In this document: piece by piece, positions 37,440 through 48,380 of the stretch
How the letters are laid out: each line of letters starts with the position of its first letter
Position numbering within the stretch: the first letter of the stretch is position 1
Assembly (NCBI RefSeq): GCF_023278565.1
Contig: NC_064672.1
Location: forward strand, 7,936,001 to 8,000,000
Origin: Colletotrichum lupini
Lineage: Eukaryota > Ascomycota > Sordariomycetes > Glomerellales > Glomerellaceae
Direction: 5' to 3'
Length of the DNA: 64,000 nt
Notes under the pieces: model-generated
What the model was told of the DNA's origin: nothing
What the model saw: the letters and a program-made list of their open reading frames with translations, nothing else
The model's database searches: none
Program-made: the position numbers and the translations under genes

Positions 37440-40400
37440 TCACCATGCCATGACATCTCGGGCAGGTTTAGCCTTGAGTTCCTTTGCGACACCGCCCTGT
37501 GAGGCTTTGCGACCCGTCAAGACGTCGTAGATGCGTTTGCCAAATTGGTTGAAGGCATTTGTCATGCCGCCCATCTTGGTCAGTTTCTTCTCGAGCACGG
37601 ACAACTGAAATTCGAATGTCTCGCCGTCGACAGTCAGCACGTTGCGATCCAGGTCGATCTCAATGTTGGTTCCTGTCTGCGCCTTCTCGTAAAACAAGGG
37701 ATCGTCGATGGTGAAGCCCCACAGACCCAAGGACGGCTGGTTTCGGCTGTAAATGAACGCGAATGCCTTTGCAATCACACATTCGACACCGACGCCTAAT
37801 ACAGTAATGTCTGGTCAGCCCACCATTACGAGCGAAGGAACGGCACGAAGGAACGAAGGATGGTGATGATGATGATGATGATGATGATTATCACTTCGGA
37901 GAGTCATTTCTGCCGGCGGACAAACTCATTGACGGACAATGCGGCGGTAAGAATCGCCGAGAGCGAGGGGGCATATGTGCAAAGTAAGATGCAAAGGATT
38001 GAGGGAATGAGACTCCGACGCACCTAGTAAAGCTTGCACAGCCTCTTGACGACTAGATCCACAGCCAAACGCATCGCCAGCAACAATGACTTTGTGACCT
38101 TCCTTAACGAGCTGCCGGAATTCCGGGTTGGTGAACTCGAGGCAATGAGTGCCGAGCTCCTCGTTGTTCTTGGATGTGAGAAGGTATTGTGCAGGCGCAA
38201 GCTATTTGCGGGACGGCCCGTTAGAACATTGTTTCTTGTGCGTCTCTTTTGCTGGCTTCATGTGCGATTCGCGAATCAGAAGCAAAGCAAGGGAAAGGTG
38301 GCTTACCGCATCGGTGTCAACAAAATCTCCTAGACGGAAGATCTTACTCCTAATGGTCCCGGAGCCGGGCTTAGCCTGATCGGCGGCCGCGTCCTCGCCG
38401 GACGGGCTGGGTCCCTGGTCCTCCGCGACGTCCTTCGCATCCTCTTCGGCATCTTGGCCTGGTGGCTCCACCCATTGCGGTTGGCTGAGGATACCATCGG
38501 CAAGGGATCCTTTACCCTTGACGGCGGCCCATCGATCCGCTGGGATGAGGTCAATAAGATCTTGTGGAGAAGTGACAGCCATGTCAAAAGACGACGCAGC
38601 CACCGTTGCAGCGGACGCCAAACTGCCGATAGCCCCTGTCATGCCAGTTATTAGCTTACATTGTCCAGCGTTGCACTTTCCCAGCCGAGTTTGGGTCTCG
38701 AGAGGGTCTTGAGAGGGGTTTCTGGTGCAATATCACAAAACTGCTCGCGGGTCCACCTGGAAACGGGGCATATCTGCGGGCAGTTTTGGCCAAAAAGGGA
38801 CAGGCAGGGAAATAAGAACGATCGTGAGTGTATCCCACGAGACTTACCCTTGCCCATACGGTTCTCGAAATTGCGGTTCTGACTGCTGAGCCAGACTTCC
38901 CCAGGTTTGGCCATGTCAGCGCCCATTCCCACACAGTAGCTGCATCCAGGGATGCCAATGATGAAGCCCGCTCTCTCGTAAATGTCTGCGAGGCCTGTCT
39001 TTCGAAGGTAGTCGGCGATGGGGCGGCTTCCGGGGACGACTCGGCGCTCTCCTCGGGCCACCGGCTTCCTTCCGGCGTCCAGGCCAGCCTGCAGCACAAG
39101 CGCGCCCATGACAAGATCCTCCTCCGCTGTTGTGCAAGCACCGATGAAGACACCATCAAGGTGAGTACCTGCCACATCAGACACCGGCACTACATCATCG
39201 GGGCTCGGGTACTTGGCCACAAAGGGCTCGACCAGAGAGACGTCGATAGTATGTGACTCCGCATAGGAGCATCCTTCGTCGGGCTTGAAGTAGTACGATG
39301 CGGTCCTGTGATGGGCTGTTTTACGGGCATCGATAAAGTCCTTAGTGACTTCGTCGGGAACAAATATCCCTGTGATGCCACCAAACTCCTGATTTCGAGG
39401 TTAGCAACCCTGAAACTTCGTGCAAAGTGCCAAGGGTCTGCATGCCATGCCGGCGGGATAAAGAGGAATCGGACTAGTGAGAGCAAAAAGGGTAAAAACA
39501 AAGGCAATTGCTTACGGTAGTCATGTTTGCAATGGCAAAGCGGGCGTCAGAACTCAACCATCGGCACCCGGGGCCCGTATACTCAACTACCCGATCCGCA
39601 GCCACCGTATTCCGTTTGAGCTGCTGAAGGATATAGAGGATAATATCTTTACCTCCGACTCCGCGCTGGGGCTTACCCACAAGGTGGATCTCGACGACCT
39701 CGGGAACTTTGAACCAGATCTCTCCAGTAACCAGAGCCATCGTGACCTCGGTTGCACCCAGTCCAATCGCAAGACAACCGTCGGCCCCAGAGCTACACGT
39801 GTGCGAATCCGAGCCAATGATGATTTGGCCTGGTTGGGCCCGCTCACGGTAGAACTCGGTGTGCATGATGGTGTAATTGTTGCCCTGGAACTGTGTCATC
39901 TTGAACTTCTTACGAGCAAAGTCCATCTCGCCAACCAGCTTCTGCACAAGGGGCGTATCCATCAGCCTTGGATCAACCACATGATCGCCAGCCAACCAGA
40001 AGTTGGAATTCGAAAAGATTCCAGGGTCTCCCAGCTTGTTGTAGACTTGAAGCATGCCCTAGTTCAACGTCAGCAAGCCATCCAAGCCTGTGAGGATTTA
40101 GAGGTGAGGGTGAAGTGTAAACATACATGCCAGCTAGCCTCGCTAGCCATGATCCAGTCGACAGAAACTCTAATCGTATCCCCTATTCGGACCCATCCTG
40201 TGCGAGTCACGTCATGCAGAGCAAATATCTTCTCTGTAACATTCATGGGGCGGCGGCTGGCAGGCCGGCTTACTAGGGGAACGATCGGTCCCCCCCGTCG
40301 ATCGCTGGAATTCAGACTCTCGAGCCCTGGTGAAGGAATTCGGTCCCGATCAGTTATCATTCAATAAAAGCGGCAAGGCCAGGGGTGGGCTGGAAGTTCG

Positions 40401-40805
40401 CGGCACAGAAAAGGAAAGGAAGTATGCTTACATGCTGATGTGAGCAGAATCAGCTCGCTGCGGTCCGTTGCGCTTGACTCCCCGGTCCAGGTCAAACCCA
40501 TACCGCCGTAGTCGGGGGACGCCGTGGCGATGCTGACGACCTGCAGAATTGTTTTCGCCTCTTTCTCCTTGCCATCTCGCTGCAGTCTAGCTGCCAAGGC
40601 AGAAAGAACAACTAGAGGGTGCTCGGAGCTTTCAGTCTCTACATCCGACGTTCCTAATCTGGGCATCAGGTCTGTCTAGCGATGAACAGGGGATATGGAC
40701 ATTTGGATACTTACCACCGTTAGGTGTCCGCTCGTCTTTCAAGTGGAGATCTCGTGTTGCAGCCAACAGCTGCAGGAGCTGCTCGTTGAAGGTCTGTTCC
40801 GCCAT
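37440..40805 (-). CDS. 3-isopropylmalate dehydratase-like protein (aconitase family, large and small domains fused), 825 aa
   Basis: Iron-sulphur isomerase, second step of leucine-type elongation. Eight exons (40715-40805, 40432-40671, 40127-40326, 39516-40058, 38848-39388, 38307-38635, 38024-38201, 37440-37795) join in frame. After an N-terminal extension of about 140 residues the aconitase domain starts at [12 protein letters not shown]. Cluster cysteines lie in [13 protein letters not shown] and in [10 protein letters not shown], giving three ligands. An acidic Ala/Asp/Glu/Pro linker (about residues 610-640) leads to the swivel domain with [14 protein letters not shown]. Fungal LEU1 has the same fused layout. 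The N-terminal extension has no motif I recognise. Intron 7 holds a trinucleotide repeat. Confidence 0.92.
37864..37889 (+). repeat. (GAT)n microsatellite in an intron
   Basis: About eight GAT units inside intron 7 of the dehydratase gene, which is the longest intron of that gene at 228 nt. Confidence 0.85.
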
Positions 40806-41914
40806 GCTTGTGTGAAGTACTCAGCAATGAACGATGTGCAACCTTTGATTGAATCTTGTAGATGCTGTGTATTACTCCGACGGTAGAATGGGCGACCAAG
40901 ACACAAACCTGGCCCAAGGCTTCTTTAATAGATATAATAAGGTTATCATGAGCTTCAAGATTGAATTCAAATTACCATTGATTTTTTATTCTGTCATTCA
41001 CCTGGCGCTGGGAATGTCTCGTCAGCTGGAAAAGCGAAGGTCAGATTGGACGCAAAGTCATCCCCTGATCCATCCGTGCGGGCGTCTGTGCAGCGTCTAA
41101 ACAGCTCGTAAATCTCAATGTCTACGACAGGTGTATGTGACTTCACTGCTTCTCATATTTCAAAAGTGTTCTATTCCAGTCGTATCCAAACCAGACATGT
41201 TGTTGTGACAGACGCTGCATCGTCAGCATGTTTGAAAAGCCATGGCTGCAGGGGGGGATGAAATCACTCTGGCTCCGATGCTGCGGTGGCCGGCCCCACA
41301 GAGAAGTTCCGTCTTCGGGCGCCCTCCTCTGTTTAGTGAGTTGCTCTGTAAGCTCAAACACTTCGAATGATCGAAAGACATCAATCGTTCCATGCGTTCA
41401 TCCGGAGTCCGTGTATCTACCGAGCTGGGCTAGATGGCTATGCGAAGAATCCCATGTGCTGATTTGATAGTTTGGCTCTGCTTGCTTGGCCAAGAGACTG
41501 AAATCGCACATCTCCTGAGTTACTCGTGAGAACTAAGACGGGTTCACGGCATGCCTTGCTCCACAATACGAGCTTCTTTACATGGGCAGAAAAAGTTAAA
41601 CATGACTTCGATGTCTTGTCCTTTTGGCGACCTGGGCGTGTGTAACGTTCAAGATACGGTTGAGGCTGACTGAGAAGCACAGGCATCAGAACGACCCGGA
41701 TTTTGGCACACATGGGTCACCTTGCAATTTGGCACCACATGAGAAGTGGGTTGAGTAACACGTATAGAATGATATTGATTTGTGAACATGTTTGATAACA
41801 GGCCTATTCTACACCAGCAAACTTAGATAACCACCCAATTTGACAATACTCCTCCGTTTCCCATGCTACTCTGACTCCGTGCCACAGTTGTTTGTTTCCG
41901 TTTCTGTTACTTTC
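40806..41914. other. Intergenic, promoter side of the dehydratase gene
   Basis: 1.1 kb. It contains the 5' flank of the dehydratase gene and the 3' flank of the regulator gene. Small open frames look random. Confidence 0.5.
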
Positions 41915-43212
41915 CTAGCTCAGCTTCGCTCCATGTCGCAGTAAACGCTCAACCATTGCTTTGTTTCCACTTTCTGCCGCTCTGTAGAGAGGCGTGCAAC
42001 CGTCCGGGTCCAAGAAGTCGACGTCAGCTCCATGCTCCGCAAGCATGGTCACCATGGGACCTTGGTTGTTTTGCGTCGCGTAGTGAATTGGGGCCAGCCC
42101 AGCTTTATCCGCGGCATTGACATCCGAACCGTGGAGGATCAGCGTTTTAGCCACATTGATGTGGCCGTGTGTTGCTGCAATGTGCAAAGGGCTTCCTTGA
42201 GTTGGTCTCGCAAACTTTCCCCATATTGTCAGCAAATGGACGTGCAAAGTAATGGAGCTTTTGATCGTTGCTGAGATTTAGGGCAGAAAAATGAAATGTG
42301 AGAGATTCCGGATGAGTACTTATATAAGAAATCCTCATCTGTGCTCTTAAGGAAGTGATGGTGGGACGAAGTGAGATATACAACTTACCCCTAATGTGAG
42401 GATATCTTCTGTTGAAAGGTCTGACATGTCTTCGTGTCTGCTGTTCGGTGTCATGAGTGTCATGCTGGCGTCTAATGTCCACGGCTCGATGAATTCGACA
42501 GTGTTCAAGTTGTGGGGGATTCCAGCCGAATATGAGCTCGCGTCAAGGTCATCAGTGACGGCGTTTCGTTGCAGCGTCCGTGGAGCAGCTTCTCCAGACA
42601 CTCCCATTTCCGAAGCAGGGAAAATTACTGCTGCCTGCCCAAAGTCTTGGGTCGACTCATGCGGCGGGGTCTGAAGTGAACCGAACGGATCGGCAAGTGC
42701 TGCGGTGTATGTGAGGTCCTGCAGAATCTCATTAGCCCAGACTCTCGTGACAATGGTACCGTAAAGACGCGTAAGCACACTTGCTGTGACCGTTGGGGGT
42801 GAAGAAGAAGCGCTTCTTGACCTCCTCGTCGTTGTTGCTGATGTTGCTGTGGATGATGACGCGACATGGCTCGTTGCTGAAGCGGCTGCTGCGGCACTCT
42901 TTCCCTTGGCTCCTAGAATAACTCGACTTGTTGGTTTCTAAACGTTTCTTCTCTATTGGATGGATGATAACGGATGATGTTGTGGCATGTGCTCTGGCAT
43001 GTGCTGTGGCATGTGCTGGACTGGGCTGGGCTGGGAGTGAGGGTAAAGATAGTGAAGTGAGGGTGTAGGCAGGGTAAGGTATGTTGGTTTTGAGGTTGCA
43101 TACGGGACTTTCGCTTTGCCAGTCGGTTTTGTGTTCTCCTCCGCTCGGCCGGGTTGACTGTAAGGGCCATCAAAAGAGACCTCATGTCACCCTCGCAGCT
43201 CATGGTGTTCAT
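41915..43212 (-). CDS. TOXE-like transcription factor: bZIP basic region plus ankyrin repeats
   Basis: Likely pathway-specific activator. Exon 1 (43104-43212) encodes the basic region NPAERRRTQNRLAKRKSR. Exon 2 (42389-42912) runs from a Ser/Ala/Thr-rich linker to LSTEDILTLG. The last exon carries about three ankyrin units, with SPLHIAATHGHINVAKTL, APIHYATQNNQGP and TPLYRAAESGNKAMVERL. A basic region without a leucine zipper, followed by C-terminal ankyrin repeats, is the architecture of TOXE (HC-toxin) and its apicidin counterpart. The third exon's start is uncertain. Acceptor 42215/42214 keeps frame but is weak, while a stronger polypyrimidine acceptor upstream breaks frame. With the weak site the protein is 310 residues, shorter than TOXE. 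Confidence 0.8.
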
Positions 43213-44107
43213 GGTGGCGGCAACTGTAAATAAACTACTCAGACCACAACCTGCACTCGGTCCGTATAGCGAAGAAAATAAAGACTAAAAGAGTACGGAA
43301 TGCAGTCAAGCGCTGAACTTGCAGGAAGCTGCAGAAGTATTTCTTAACCGCATCAGACACACCAGAGACAGACAGGCCTCAAGACGGGCCGCAGCGGGCA
43401 GGAACACTATGAATATCGGCAGCACGTCATGGAGTAAAGCCCGTCTTTCCGTGACACTATTCAACAACCTGGGTCTCTCGAAATCCTCCTGCACCTTAAA
43501 CTTTCGCCAAGGCAGTGTCGGTGCTACCGAGGCTGAGGCGTTTGTATCCACACCGCCGGCGAGTCCCACAAGCTTCCAGGGGAAGGTGGAAGGATTCTCG
43601 CATCAAATCCTAGTGCCAGCATAGCGACCCCGGTGCCGAGATCCCGGGGAAAATGCAACGGGAGGGCTCCGCGTGGGATCAACTGCGGACATTATTCCCC
43701 GCGCCGAAGCGCGCAAACGGCCGCACCTCCATGCTCGGTCTAGGCATGCCAATACATATAGGGTTTGAACGTTTGATTGTCAGACCACGAAGGAAGCACG
43801 TTTCTTTCCTACTGGGGGAAAGCGAGTCAGCCAACGTGTCCAAGATCAGCAGCTCCTTAATAATGCTGAGCCTAGGCGTAACGCTCTCAAACCAGACCCT
43901 TTGTGGTCTGCTGGCGATGCAATGTCAAGACACTTTGAGAAAGTTTCTTGGTCGAGCCGTTTACGAATGTTCCCGTTCGTTTTTTGTGGTACTATGCTAC
44001 TCACTAAAAATGATCCTCCCCCACCGGGACCATTTTCCATGTCCCATCTCTTGACAACCTGTCAGGTCCCGATGCTACCGGTTCATCCGACTAAACACCG
44101 GCTCTGC
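43213..44107. other. Intergenic, promoter side of the regulator gene
   Basis: About 0.9 kb between the regulator start and the second P450's stop. No coding sequence is supported. Confidence 0.5.
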
Positions 44108-45711
44108 TCATGAAACATCCTGTCTCTTTCGGAAACGGAGTTTACAGTTAAGCCCCTTCGGCAAAGCATCCTGTGTTCCCCATTGTTCCATAATACGACT
44201 TGGATCGTCCAATGCAGTCTCGAACGTGAGAAGAACAGCAGATATCAACATCTTCACCTGGAGAGTTGCAAATGCTTTGCCCAGGCATAGACGGGCACCA
44301 TACCCAAATGGGATGAAAGACCGCTCCAGTCTTAACAAGCCTTCAGGCTTGACGTCTAACCACCGCCTTGGGTTGAATTCCAGCGGCTCGGGAAAGACTG
44401 ACGGGTCCAGGTGCAACGCAATGGTCGAAGCGGATGCAACGGTCTAGTTTTTACATGGGTAAATGTTAGAACGGCGTGTAGAATACTGGCTTGGGTTCTA
44501 TGGCAGCGGGAGTGCAACCGGCAACTTACGTATGGGGGAATGTAAACATCGCCGTATCGGGTGCCCTTGGCCAATATACGCTCGGCTCGCCCACTAGAAA
44601 CTGGATTGATCCGATATGACTCTCTTATGCATGCTTCTAGAATAGGGGCTTTGTCGAGTAACTGCCAGACTGGGAGGCCGTCATCTTCCCGCGGTAGCGC
44701 CTCAATCTCAGCTCGAACCTTGGCTTGCCAGTCAGGGTTCCGGCTCAGGTGGTAGACCACATACGTCAAGGCAACAGTGACGGTAGCCTGAGCCGCGTGG
44801 AGGTTATCGATCACCTCGCATGCCACGTAGTCATCAGAAATATCACGACCAGCAAGTCGGAGATCTTGAATGAGGCGAATAAGCGACCAGTCAGACGATG
44901 ACTTTGGATCAGAAAGTGAGTAAGCCAGGCGCTGCATGGCCCAAACATCGAGGTCTCGCTCCGCCGAGAGGAATTTGGATGAGCCAGTGTACATGGAAAC
45001 GGCCTTTTCCATTATGTTGTGGGCGAAAGGTAGATTGAACTTGAGAGAGTTCCACATCTCGGTGTTCTTGAGCCTGGCAAGAATGTCGCGATCTGTGTAG
45101 TCTCCTTGCACAGCATGAGAGCAGTGCCTTGGTCCGTAAACCAACGCGGTGATGTTGTCCCATGCGTAGTGGTTGATGACGGGAAATACATCGATGATTT
45201 GCTCGAGCTTGGAATGTCTTTCAAGTGTCTCTCGGACTCCAAGCGCCTTTTGCCGGAGAGGCTGTTGTATCTCTGACTTGTAGATGGAAGTTGCCTGGTA
45301 GAACGCCGAAGACAATCCTCTCTTCGCCTTGTGCTCTTCATACGGCTTCTCGGCAAATATTGACCGCTCTCCGTGATAAATGAAGTGGTCAAAGTAATCG
45401 CTCTTGGGGTTCCTCTTGGAACTGCTGTAAAGGTCTCGCATAGCCGCAACGTCGGAGATTGACACTTCTCCTGGTGCAATAAGCACGAAAGGGCCATATT
45501 TCCGATGCCATTTTGCGATGGCCTGAGGCCTTTGACGAATCAATTCGAACAATGCAACATAGTGATGAGAAATTCGGCATGGCCAGGGGCCTGGAATATG
45601 CCGGTATTTTGCCACTCGCCATAGTACGAAAGCGAGACCGGAAATAGTCAAGACTAAGGCAAATAAGCCGATATAGCGAGAAAAGATCTGGAAATTGATA
45701 ATATTGGTCAT
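44108..45711 (-). CDS. Cytochrome P450 monooxygenase, 505 aa
   Basis: Two exons (44530-45711 and 44108-44443). An N-terminal anchor (IGLFALVLTISGLAFVLW) and the proline hinge HIPGPWP place it in the ER membrane. K-helix ExxR is IRESYRINP and the haem loop is FIPFGYGARLCLGKAFA with the Cys ligand. The I-helix reads HAAQATVTVAL, so the conserved acid before the threonine is alanine. It is distinct from the P450 at 26.8-28.8 kb although the early PGEVSISD block is shared in style. A role in tailoring the peptide or a building block is inferred from position. Confidence 0.93.
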
Positions 45712-46515
45712 GGTGCTCGTATCAAAAAGGCTAGGAGGATAGGAGTTGTTGTCTCTGTAGGATGCTCATCCATAGATTTTTGTTTGAACAGGAACGTGGC
45801 TGACGAATACTTGTAGGCGCCATCTATTCCTCCTCCAGAGGATTTCACTAGCCGTGACGATCGTCTTTGTCGATTGCAGCCTCCATGATGCTGTTTACTA
45901 CAGATGGTGTGACAGTACAGGCATGTTGTATGGGCCCCAAACGTCCGCTGACTTTGCATTGCTAGCGGAGACTCGCATAAGCGACTCCTGATGTTGGTGA
46001 TAATTCGTCAGACGGCAGGGCTTGTGGCTATGGCAGTTGTTTTCATGAGGTTACGTCGGAGGTTTTCCGCGTCACCGCAAGAAACATTGTACCCAACATA
46101 GCTGGGACGGACGCATCATTGCGCTGCAAAAACTACCTTAAGAACGAATTTCTCGGCATCTTAAGTAACGCATGAAGGTTGTATCAGCTAGATACTTGAG
46201 TACTTGTTATTCTGCAAATACCTGTTAGATACAGCAATCTCGGAGACTACGACTTAGGAAGATTGGCCTCAGACAATCTTCACGATACATTAGGTGCAGA
46301 AGATGGGCGCCACGATAAGTCTTGCTATGATGGATCATATTCCTACAGAATTAAAAAGACTTAGACTCATAATTGACACCGATCCTGTTGCCTCAAGATC
46401 ACTTGACAAGCAATAGTAATCTGATACTCAAATGATCGTATTTAGCATGTGGGCATGAAGACGAAGGTCTATCTCGTGTACGGCATTATGTTATGGGAAC
46501 GAGGTCTACCTTGCA
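45712..46515. other. Intergenic, 5' side of the second P450
   Basis: 0.8 kb upstream of the P450 start and downstream of the deacetylase stop. Nothing else is recognised. Confidence 0.5.
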
Positions 46516-47555
46516 CTAATTACTCTTTTGCTCCACATATGACCTTGCTGCTGTCTCGTATGTGACGAATTCCACCTGTGACCCCCAGCTTTTCAGCCAG
46601 AGTAGCACATCCTCGATGGCTCCTGCGATATGTGCCATGCCTGAGGTATCAGGATGGAGGACCAAGGGGAAGACGAAGTCACCGGGACCATTTCCGTCAG
46701 CGCCATGGCTCCACAACCAGGTAAAGCGGTCTTTCCACATCTTCTCGATCGTCTGAACCGACACAAAGCCGTGAGAATTCTCGACGTTGGGCCAAAACTG
46801 GAGGGGGGTCATGTCTTCCATGTACCAGTTGGCAGGGATTTCAACAATGCCGGTAGATTGCGGCTGGACAGAGGGCTGCATCCATGTATGTGCTGGCTTA
46901 GAATAGTCGACTGGGGTGAGAGAAAAGCCTCGGTCGAGAGGGTACAACTGTGAGTCGTGGCCGCTGAGTGAGGTGTCATAAAGAAACCCCTTTTTCTCCA
47001 ATAGAGAAATCGTCTCATGGCGGATTCGGTACAAAGGAGCTCGGAATCCGACAGGGCGCTTCCCAGTCAAAGACTCGGCAAGGGCAATACACTTGTCCAG
47101 GACATCTTCCTCTTGCTTCGTATCAAGCTTGGTGCAGTCTTCGTGGCAATAGCCATGAAGTGCAATCTCCGCGCCTGAGTCTACTATACATTTCGTCTCC
47201 GCTGGGAACGTTTCCATAGAGTGACCTGGTATGAACCATGTTACCTTGTCGGAGGCGCCGATACGGTGAAAGAGACCCAGAAGGCGGCCTACGCCAACTC
47301 GGCCTGCGAAGATGCCCGATGAGAAGTCGGCTAGGCAGTTGTTGGGATGCTGCCCTGTGCCCATCAAGCCCGACACCGCATCAAAGTCGACTGACACAAG
47401 TATTTGAACACGGCGACGGGCCTCAGAAATTGGTCGAGGGATCCTGGCGAGAGCCGTAGTCAGCTGCAGCTGCCCAACGAGATCCTGGAATGCAACAGCT
47501 GTCTTCGGATTTTCGTCGACAGGTGTGATCCGAACGCGGACGCCCCCGATTTCAA
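46516..47555 (-). CDS. NodB-type polysaccharide deacetylase family protein, start not resolved
   Basis: Metal-dependent amidohydrolase fold. Motifs are VDFDAVSG (catalytic and metal Asp), HGYCHED (metal histidines), GFRAPLYRIRHE and, towards the end, FPLVLHPDTSG. The block from about 47397 to the stop at 46516 is clearly the enzyme. The frame stays open upstream to about 47555 (reading VVEIGGVRVRITPVDENPK) but contains no ATG, so an upstream exon or a different start must exist. No signal peptide is visible, unlike extracellular chitin deacetylases. This form resembles cytosolic members that act on small amides or ureides. In the cluster it might N-deacylate a building block or product. That is inference. 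Confidence 0.83.
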
Positions 47556-48380
47556 CGACTTGATGAGCAGTCAGTTACAGGCATCGGGATAAAGGCGGGT
47601 CGATCTGGATTCCATACCGTGTTCCATCTTCAGATTGCTTGACAGAGAATTTGTCCGGAGATCTCTTGACAAAGTATGGTTGAGATTGACTACGGCCTAT
47701 GCGGTGATCAAATGAGTGATGACCAGCTGGGGTTGGAATTGGAGTTTGCAGTCTGCACGATCGTGTGTACCTCTCCTCGTGTCTGCTCTTGAGAGTTCTG
47801 ACCCAGTTATAGTAATTCTTATTGATAAGATAATGCACGATAAGGACTAAGAATATGCGGTGTCGTTGCTGTCTCTACATGATTATTGGACCCCTCTTGG
47901 AGATCTGATTAAACTTAACTCAGGCTCTCCCAAAAACTCAACTAGTGGAGCTCTGAGGGCCTCATTGATGCCAGCGACACCCCGCACTTTGTCAGCATCA
48001 TGACCATGTTTCGTCCTGCACTGTCTCAAGAATCTAGAATATGGAGAGCATGGATGGAAGTAGGTAAAGTTTATGCAGGTTTTATCCAGTGACTGTCGTT
48101 GGGTGTCTTGGTCATTATGACGTCGCTTATGCGCTCTCTGCGACCCAGCATGGGTGATTATGACCTTGCATATGAAGGGAGGCGGTCAATGCGTGTTCTG
48201 AGGCAACGTCCTCTCTACCTGAGTCCATCGTGGAATCTGAATGTGGGGTTGAACGCTGGCTCATATCATCAACCGACATCGCGGAAAATACTGGATTCAA
48301 GAGGTATGAGGATCTACGACTGAGTTATACGTATCTTAGTGTAAGGAAAGTGATTCTTGTTCAAAGACTAGACTACCACG
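47556..48380. promoter_or_regulatory. Divergent promoter region, deacetylase / class V PLP enzyme
   Basis: About 0.8 kb between divergent genes. It may also hold the missing first exon of the deacetylase. An open frame at 47575-47838 on minus cannot be joined to it in frame by any intron I could find. Confidence 0.45.

Noticed and set aside
42900..43100. Continuous coding through the regulator's first intron (histidine/serine/threonine-rich frame)
   Set aside because: The frame ends in a stop, and a GTATGC donor with a CTAG acceptor joins the basic region to the linker exon in the correct phase.
47575..47838. First exon of the deacetylase gene
   Set aside because: The only candidate intron in the expected place gives the wrong phase and creates a stop; the alternative would be only 20 nt long.
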